Part shown: in pieces, positions 57,861 to 64,000 of the stretch
Position numbering within the stretch: the first letter of the stretch is position 1
Layout: the number at the start of each line of letters is the position of its first letter
Origin: Poecilobothrus nobilitatus
Taxonomy: Eukaryota > Arthropoda > Insecta > Diptera > Dolichopodidae
NCBI GenBank assembly: GCA_947095535.1
Contig: OX352773.1
Coordinates: 1,302,001 to 1,366,000 of the forward strand
Length of the DNA: 64,000 nt
Direction: 5' to 3'
The notes under the pieces: model-generated
What the model was told of the DNA's origin: nothing
The model's database searches: none
What the model saw: the letters and a program-made list of their open reading frames with translations, nothing else
Made by a program: the position numbers and the translations under genes

Positions 57861-58524
57861 TTAAACTTGGTTATTTATAAATCTTGAAAGGAAATCTGTT
57901 GGTTTAGGTTCCACTGTTTCTTTCCAATATCTCATAATATGACCCTTTTGTTTCCAGATTTGTACAGACTCTTTGAGTTCCATTTGACCCTTTAAAACAT
58001 AATGTTTTAAATAATTTTAAAATAATAATTTAAAATGACCAATAATTTTTACCTTAATTACTAACATGTCAACAACACGAATGTCAGTAACATTTTTATG
58101 TTTTACAAACTCTTCTCGGAGTTTTTCGCGACAATCTTGAACTGAGACGGGAATATCATAATCCATAACTACAAATCAATAAAGCGTTAAAAACTAAATT
58201 AATGTTTTAAAATAATATAACAAATAACATAACAAAATAACAAATTATGTGTAATTATAATTTGTTATGTTATTTACAATATTAATGTATTTTATTTGAC
58301 TTTCAAAATTGATAAATTCTGGGAAGTGTAATCAAAAAGGTGATATAACAATGTTAAAAACATAACCTTTTAGTGAATTTGAACTTACCAATATATGGGA
58401 TCTGGCGATACCATGCTTTATATAAATTCAAGACTCTTTTTCTAGCTTCTTCACGATCAATAGACAAGATCGGTCGTACTTGACGTACACCAGCTTTAAT
58501 AGCCTCTTTCCCAATCCCAGCCAT
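57861..58524 (-). CDS. NDUFA6: NADH dehydrogenase 1 alpha subcomplex subunit 6
   Basis: An accessory LYR-family subunit (B14) of mitochondrial complex I, located at the matrix arm, where the family binds the acyl carrier protein. There are three exons: 58389-58524 (ATG at 58522-58524), 58053-58168 and 57861-57989. All have GT-AG introns (donors GTAAGTTC and GTAAAAAT; acceptors TTTGTAG and TTTTAAAG). Phases are consistent and the product is 126 residues, against about 128 in the human short form. Recognisable parts are R-V-L-N-L-Y-K-A-W-Y-R near residue 40, V-T-D-I-R-V-V-D-M-L-V-I-K at the end of exon 2 and K-E-S-V-Q-I-W-K-Q-K-G-H-I-M-R in exon 3. The LYR tripeptide is L-Y-K here. AATAAA (57852-57857) lies just past the stop. 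No frame break was seen, so this is probably a functional gene. Confidence 0.95.
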
Positions 58525-58939
58525 TTTTGTTCCTACTTTATCAAAATTTTAAAAATTCAAATTTCAAACAATACAGAGACCAAAATAATGTAGCAGCTGT
58601 TTTTGACAATTGTGGTTTGTGATAAGTGCCAATTGACAATCGGAACCACGGTACCTAGCGGTAATTTCTGTACTTATGAATAAACTATCGAATATTAACC
58701 GTCTTTGTTTTGTATGGCAGGCTTCATAAAGAAAAAATATTGAATTAAAAAAAATAAAAATAAACCAATTAAAAAGCAGAGTATTTAAAAAAAATGAAAA
58801 AATATTTTGGAAACATGAAAGTATTTTATTGTTTATTTTGTAAATCCCTTTATATTAAAAAACAGTGTTGAAAAATTTTGTTTACTAAGTTTAAAATTTT
58901 TGTTTTATTTTCCATATACTTTATATAAGTTACTTTTAA
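58525..58939 (-). promoter_or_regulatory. NDUFA6 upstream region
   Basis: About 415 bases between the NDUFA6 start and a TIR element. 58595-58660 is less AT-rich (GCAGCTGTTTTTGACAATTG, GACAATCGGAACCACGG) and is the most likely place for core promoter sequence. No TATA box stands out from the AT-rich background. Confidence 0.35.
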
Positions 58940-59578
58940 GGCTGGTTTTCATGAGAAATTTCGTAGATATTATCGCAACTTTATAAAGAGAAAAATATAA
59001 TGTACTACCAGTGGGAAAGAGGGAGAAAAAAAATTATATTATTACAAAATAATACAGCAAAACTTTGAGTACTTTGACAGTAAAAAATGTACATAACCTA
59101 ATTTATTAATGTTTATAATCATATTTAGCTAAAAATTTTTTATTTATAAAGTTGTTAAAAATAATATATATAATACAATAATATATATATAATATATATA
59201 ATATTTTATACCTATAATATAGTCATTTTAATATGGTTTCTCACTAAAAAAAAAAATTTTTTTTGAACATTTGTTTATTTTAAAATGTTTGTTTATTTTT
59301 TTGACACTTCAAAATTTAAATGCCATGGTAGGAGAAATTTTTTTATAAGATATACAATTTTTGCATATGTATTAAAAATATCCACGATATTTATAGCAAA
59401 ATATCTTCAGAGAACATATTACATATTTTCGTGGATATTTATGGTTACTTTCGTGGATATTTTCAAATGTTTCATGGATATTTTTTTATGGTTATCTCTT
59501 TCATACCCATATCATTTTTGTATCTTCTGCCTATGCTCTAACATTTTCGTCGATATTTTTTTGTCATGAAAACCAGCC
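58940..59578. mobile_element. 639-bp TIR element with internal direct repeats
   Basis: The inverted ends GGCTGGTTTTCATGA (58940-58954) and the complement (59564-59578) are flanked by TTTAA on both sides (58935-58939, 59579-59583). The right half holds iterations of CGTGGATATTT and variants (about 59380, 59432, 59452, 59474, 59549), with a CGTAGATATT near the left end. No protein. The iterations may be former transposase-binding sites. It lies about 0.4 kb upstream of NDUFA6. Confidence 0.75.
59155..59225. repeat. TA-rich microsatellite
   Basis: A run of ATATATAATATATA type inside the TIR element. Confidence 0.6.
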
Positions 59579-60190
59579 TTTAAACCTAAAGCACTGCTGG
59601 TTATTATATACCATATTACCATACCATACCAGGCAATCTTGTAGAAAATTTTAATCAAAGTTTGAACGAAGTATACCCGATAATATAAGTGTTCGTAATA
59701 TAATATATCTCTATTTTCTAGCATTCTTTTTCTAGTGGCATGTCATAACTCGTTTTGACACTCTACTTTGTGTCCCTCCCTAAGGGACTTTTGACACTTG
59801 TTAAAATTTTAAAGTGTGACATAAGTCCTTGCCCTTGAAAAAAATGTCATAAATGATAAATTCCTTAAGAGAGTTTTAACACTTTACTTTGTGTGCCTTC
59901 TCCTCTTTTTGAATTGGAATTAAGACCAACAGTATTTTTTGTTATTAAATTACAAGAGAGTAATGAAATATGTAGAGCAAACGCATTAGGAGAGGTTTTA
60001 GAGTTTTGGATAAAAATTGGGTATCTGCCTTTTCCAGAATATTTACTAATATGTATCTGTGCGAGATTCTGATATGTATCAGATTCGAGATTGGCAGAGA
60101 TTTTACAGTTGGTTAGGAAATCAGGGTTATATGCTTTTTCGAAAATATGTATATAAGTAATACTCCTATTGTCAGGGATTTTGTGAGAGA
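59579..60190. other. segment with GACATAAGTCC / ATGTCATAAAT repeats
   Basis: TGTGACATAAGTCC with AAAAAAATGTCATAAAT (59815-59855) recurs as TGTGACATTAGTCC with AAAAAATGTCATAAAT (60480-60520). ACACTTTACTTTGTGT-like motifs lie at about 59758 and 59880. These appear to be flanking repeats around the palindrome at 60191-60360. No gene. Confidence 0.45.
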
Positions 60191-60360
60191 TTTTAGAATT
60201 GAATTCAAAATCAGGATTATACGCCTTTTACAGAATATTTAGAAATATGCATATGCGAGTTTTGATTAGGAAAATCTTTCCTAATTCAAAAACTCGCATA
60301 TGCATATATCTAAATATTCTGTAAAAGGCGTATAATCTTGATTTGAATTCAATTCTAAAA
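60191..60360. repeat. 170-bp near-perfect palindrome
   Basis: The left arm runs from TTTTAGAATTGAATTCAAA through GAATATTTAGA and CATATGCGAGTTTTGATTAG. The right arm is its complement, with a few substitutions and small indels. Only a few bases separate the arms near 60275. It can fold into a long hairpin. It shares motifs with the tract at 6880-7270. Confidence 0.85.
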
Positions 60361-61138
60361 CCCCTTCCAAAATCCCTGAAGCCTTAACAATGAGACAAAA
60401 GTCCCATAGGACTGCTAATATGTCACCAAATAAAATCCAGTCAAATGAAATACCGACTCCTGATAGTAACCTTGTGCAAATGTGACATTAGTCCCTTAAA
60501 AAAAATGTCATAAATCGTAAGGTGCACACTATCATTTCATTTTTTCTATCATTCCCAAGCCTGTCATTTGAACTGATGAGAACGCACACACTATATAAAA
60601 AAAACTGTTATTCTTCAATTTTTTTTTTGTTTTTCTGTCTATTAGTGTATTTGAAGAATTCAAGTAATAAGTTAACATAGTAGCTGAAGAAAAAAAAAAT
60701 TTATATGGGATAGTTATTTGATGGAAATTTAACAACAAATTATTTTTGCGTTAAATTTTTTTTAAACAATAACTATAAATCTAAAAATTCTAAAACCACC
60801 AAGTAGGATCTATAGAAGTCATTATAGGGCGTTTTTCTTTTTCTCATCAGATCAATGCTCAGAGCAGATGTCGAGAGCTCAGAGCAATCTTTTATCTGAA
60901 CTCTGACCGCTCTGAGTTAAAAAAGAAACGTTCAGAGCACAAATTGTCAATTTTTATCCAAATTATTTTATAACATCAGTATGTTTTTTATTTTATTTCA
61001 TTATTTTAAATGTAATAATATAGTTTTAAAAGGAATTTATTAACTTAAAAAAAAATGTTTATCTATGCATGAAATTTTATTAAGTTTTTAATATTAATTA
61101 AATTATTGATTAAACCCAAATTTTCGTATTACATTTTT
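60361..61138. other. AT-rich intergenic segment
   Basis: CTCAGAGCAGATGTCGAGAG-type iterations of CTCAGAGC occur at 60850-60920. No gene seen. Confidence 0.4.
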
Positions 61139-61324
61139 TTTTTTAATGCATTTCTCTGTCACATAAATGTGGATAGGAAATTATACAACCTTTCCTGTTC
61201 AGGCGTGGCTGTAAATGTTGTAAGGGGGAATAACTCTTACGACGTGTATGGGATTCGAACCCACACTCTCTCGGTTTTTACAGCGTATGTTATACGCTCT
61301 TACCCACTAGGCCACCGAGGCCTC
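61139..61324 (-). mobile_element. tRNA-derived SINE, copy 5
   Basis: Full-length member with an A-rich tail (T-run 61134-61144). The flanking sequences CGTATTACATTTT and CGTATTGAATTTT suggest a slightly diverged target duplication beginning at 61125 and 61325. Confidence 0.92.
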
Positions 61325-62040
61325 CGTATTGAATTTTGGTCATTTTGTCGTATAAAGTTATTATATTTTTTGTTGCTTCCTCAGATTGCTGGAACAACGC
61401 CCCTATATTTAAAAACAATATTTTTAATTTGCTCTGGTTTATAATTTTAGTAGGCTCTTCTAACATCTATATCTCTCTTCAAGTAATGTTGTTTATGTAC
61501 CTCCGTATAGGGTTTGTTAAATATTACTTATTCAAGTTTATTGCGAATATCTTCCTGTAGCTTTTGTCTTTCCGATATTTTCATTATCATTTCGGAATAA
61601 AATACTAGACTATTCCTATTAAGCAAACTTTTTAAACCATTATATAAAATGATTCTATAAAATAATATTTTATTTTTACAAAATTATTGTAATTTCATTT
61701 CAATTCACAAAATTCACAATAGCTTAATTATTTTGCTTTTTATTTCCTAGAACATTATTCTAAGGGTATAATAAATTTGTCATTACTTTTGATATTATAA
61801 AAATTAATTTTTTAATTTTTGGAAAGTTTAAAATTTTATTTCATTTTTATAATGAAATTAATTTTTATTCAATTATTTAAAAATCTATGTAAAATATTTT
61901 TTATTATTATATAAATAATAATATACATTAACATTTATAGTTTCAGACAATGAGTTTAAAAGCACAAAATTAATTTTAAATAGATGATAATTCAAATCTT
62001 TTAATAAAGTTTTTTTTCATTTTTTACTTTTTACCATTAC
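61325..62040. other. AT-rich intergenic segment
   Basis: No gene seen. The open frames near 61336-61560 are composition-driven. Confidence 0.4.
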
Positions 62041-63609
62041 CAGAGACTACATAGAGATGTCCAAATGGCAACAAAAAAGTTTAGATGTCGCTACAATATC
62101 GATTTTGAAATTTAGTCTCATTTTTCAACTTTTTTTTTTAAAGTTTCTTAAAGCAAGTTTTGGTCTCGGATATTTTTTTTTTTCATATATGTACATAAAT
62201 GAACTTTCGTATGATTGGTATGGATGATAGAAGTAACAAGTAACATACATATATGAATATGATCATATGATATCAAATGACATATTATGATATACATAAT
62301 CTGATCAGTATCTAATATAATTTTTATATTATATATGCATTATGCCATATTATGCATTTATATTACTTGAACCAGCTTGCCTACATGCTTATTAAATTGT
62401 GAAAGTGTGTGTGAATCAAAATTAAATATAAATAGAAATACACATAAATACTATCGGCACTTTTTATATATGTATTTCAATATGATTCAAAAATCAATAC
62501 ATATTTATATTTATATTTTGTTTTGTGTAAATGTAATTATGTTCCAATTTGATATGATTTGATAATTTTTATGAATATGTACAGTATCCAGCAAATGTCA
62601 TGCCACTTTTCTAATTGGTATAATTTTTAATTAAAAAACTGTTTAGAAGAATTTTAAAGCATTATTTTTTATTTCAGTTATTTTTATTTGATAGGTATAT
62701 TATATTATCTTCAAAAAATACCCACATATATATGTAGGTATACTGTTATCAATATAACAATATGAGTCATGAGATCAAAAAATAAAATAAAATCATAATA
62801 CAAAAAATTTTGTTACTTTGTTTGTTTGTTTTTCCCTGAAGTTATAAAGTTAAAAATATTATTAGAAAAAATTCGAACGCCTATATTATTTTATTGCTTT
62901 TCTATATATATTTTTTTAAATTACCATTACTTTTGCTGGATACTGTATATTAAATCAGTTAAATTTAGTTAAATAAATAATGCAGTTAAATCAGATGATT
63001 TTCATAAAATAGATAACATTCATCCCATCTGATACCATATAATATACGATATACCATTTCATACATTCAAAAAATTCTGCTTGTAGTAGTGAAATACTGA
63101 ATGCATATGAATGATAACCTTGAAATGTTTTTTCTTGTTGTTTTTAGAAAAGTCAACATAAAATAATCTATTTTTATTTAATTTTTTTCTATATGAAATA
63201 TTTAGCTAAATGTTCCATATTTTTTGTAAAGTGATATTTAGAATGTCTTCTTTATCATATTGAAAATTTACGTTTCTACTCGACATATTAAATATATATT
63301 TTCTCAAATACATTTTCCCATTTTTGCCTTATTTTTCTATTTTAAAAGTTATTTTGTCATCGCTTTGCTTTAAAAAGTTTAATAATCACAAGGATAAAAA
63401 AATTTTGAAAATGCATAAAATATATGAATGATCATTTTACACCAGATTTTACAGAAGATTCTGGTTTTCGCTAAATTCTTTTAGCTATGACACAAACTAA
63501 ATATTTCTGTGCTTTAAGATTTTTAAAACTAGCCAGTTTTAGCTGGCCCGTTTGAAAAAAAATTAGTACAAATTTTTGTATGAATTTGTACATCTCTATG
63601 TAGTCTCTG
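62041..63609. mobile_element. hAT-like non-autonomous element, 1.57 kb
   Basis: Ends CAGAGACTACATAGAGATGT at 62041 and the complement at 63590-63609, matching over about 20 bases. The flanks are CCATTAC on both sides (62034-62040; 63610-63616). The CAGAG tip and 7-8 bp duplication fit the hAT superfamily. No transposase is visible. It carries a nested Tc1/mariner-like element. Confidence 0.75.
62582..62945. mobile_element. nested Tc1/mariner-like MITE
   Basis: CAGTATCCAGCAAA...TTTGCTGGATACTG inverted ends lie between TA dinucleotides (62580-62581 and 62946-62947). The inverted repeats continue imperfectly for about 28 bases. 364 bp, non-coding, inside the hAT-like element. Confidence 0.82.
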
Positions 63610-63627
63610 CCATTACCATTGAGGGTA

Positions 63628-63672
63628 CGCAGCCAATGGTGTAGTAGTTAAGAGCACCACCTGGGTAAAAAA
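63628..63672 (+). mobile_element. tRNA-like SINE head fragment, second family
   Basis: CAGCCAATGGTGTAGTAGTT followed by AAGAGCACCACC resembles the D-arm (A-box) half of a tRNA-derived SINE and ends in an A-run at 63665. There is no B-box. It is different from the main family. Confidence 0.35.
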
Positions 63673-64000
63673 AAATATATATAATACTATACTCTTATAA
63701 CATATTATCTTATAATTTATAATCTAATATTTCATACCTAAAAATAGAAAATAATAATTAATAACAAAAATAATATAATTAAATACCTATAATCATGTTC
63801 CAGAAATAATCTATATCTAATAAATAATACTTAATACAAAAATACCTATTCCATCATGTGCACTTGTGAAACTGACATCAATGACATATGTCATGACTAG
63901 CATAACCCAACAAACATCTGTACGTCAAGAGATAGGGATATGTAATCGCACCACGGCGTCTTGCGGAAATATTTTGCGTCGTCTTCCTACAAGACGTGAG
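63673..64000. other. AT-rich segment to window end
   Basis: No gene seen. The last 110 bases are less AT-rich (CACCACGGCGTCTTGCGG), with a small CGTCTTG/CAAGACG inverted motif, and may begin a feature beyond the window. Confidence 0.35.

Noticed and set aside
59285..59569. 94-codon Phe-rich ORF resembling a membrane protein
   Set aside because: It is created by the iterated GGATATTTT motifs of the TIR element.

Overview
The window is very AT-rich eukaryotic DNA, most likely from an insect. The evidence is spliced exons of a host mitochondrial gene, two errantivirus-type (insect Ty3/Gypsy) relics, Jockey and RTE non-LTR retrotransposons, and a tRNA-derived SINE family. P-superfamily (THAP), hAT, PIF/Harbinger and Tc1/mariner-like DNA transposons are also present. 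A GGACGGACGGACG-bearing repeat near 42.7 kb resembles repeats familiar from higher flies, so Diptera is favoured but not proven. Nothing bacterial was seen (no operons, CRISPR array or rRNA).

Host genes are few. NDUFA6, the complex I B14 subunit, is a clean three-exon gene on the minus strand at 57861-58524. Two or three exons of an unrecognised gene lie just downstream of it at 56547-57214, minus strand. Two exons matching the C-terminus of strumpellin (WASHC5) survive at 11536-12032, minus strand, but look decayed and lie between inverted repeats. An interrupted, unrecognised reading frame is at 12882-13172.

Layout. 0-4 kb: a P-like element with a tandemly duplicated THAP unit. 4-14.9 kb: small inverted-repeat elements, decayed SINEs and the strumpellin exons. 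14.9-18.2 kb: a 5'-truncated Jockey element with a 14-bp target-site duplication, inside a repeat whose unfilled relative is at 34 kb. 20.2-23.5 kb: an RTE relic and a second Jockey copy. 26.7-32.4 kb: a 1.65-kb tandem duplication whose left copy later received a hAT element. 38.5-41.6 kb: pieces of non-LTR, P-transposase and errantivirus. 43-48.6 kb: a broken errantivirus interrupted by a non-LTR fragment. 49.1-50.5 kb: a Harbinger relic with a nested inverted-repeat element. 51.2-56.5 kb: P-transposase remains and a second P-like element with a nested 881-bp element. 56.5-58.5 kb: host exons. 58.9-63.6 kb: further TIR elements and a SINE.

The main theme is a transposon graveyard whose layers can be ordered by nesting. 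P-superfamily material recurs at many points. I found no convincing new biochemical system. The best leads are the nested P-like elements, the strumpellin exons between inverted repeats, the duplicated NDUFA6 terminal exon, and the unrecognised gene beside it. All reading was by eye; no similarity search was run.
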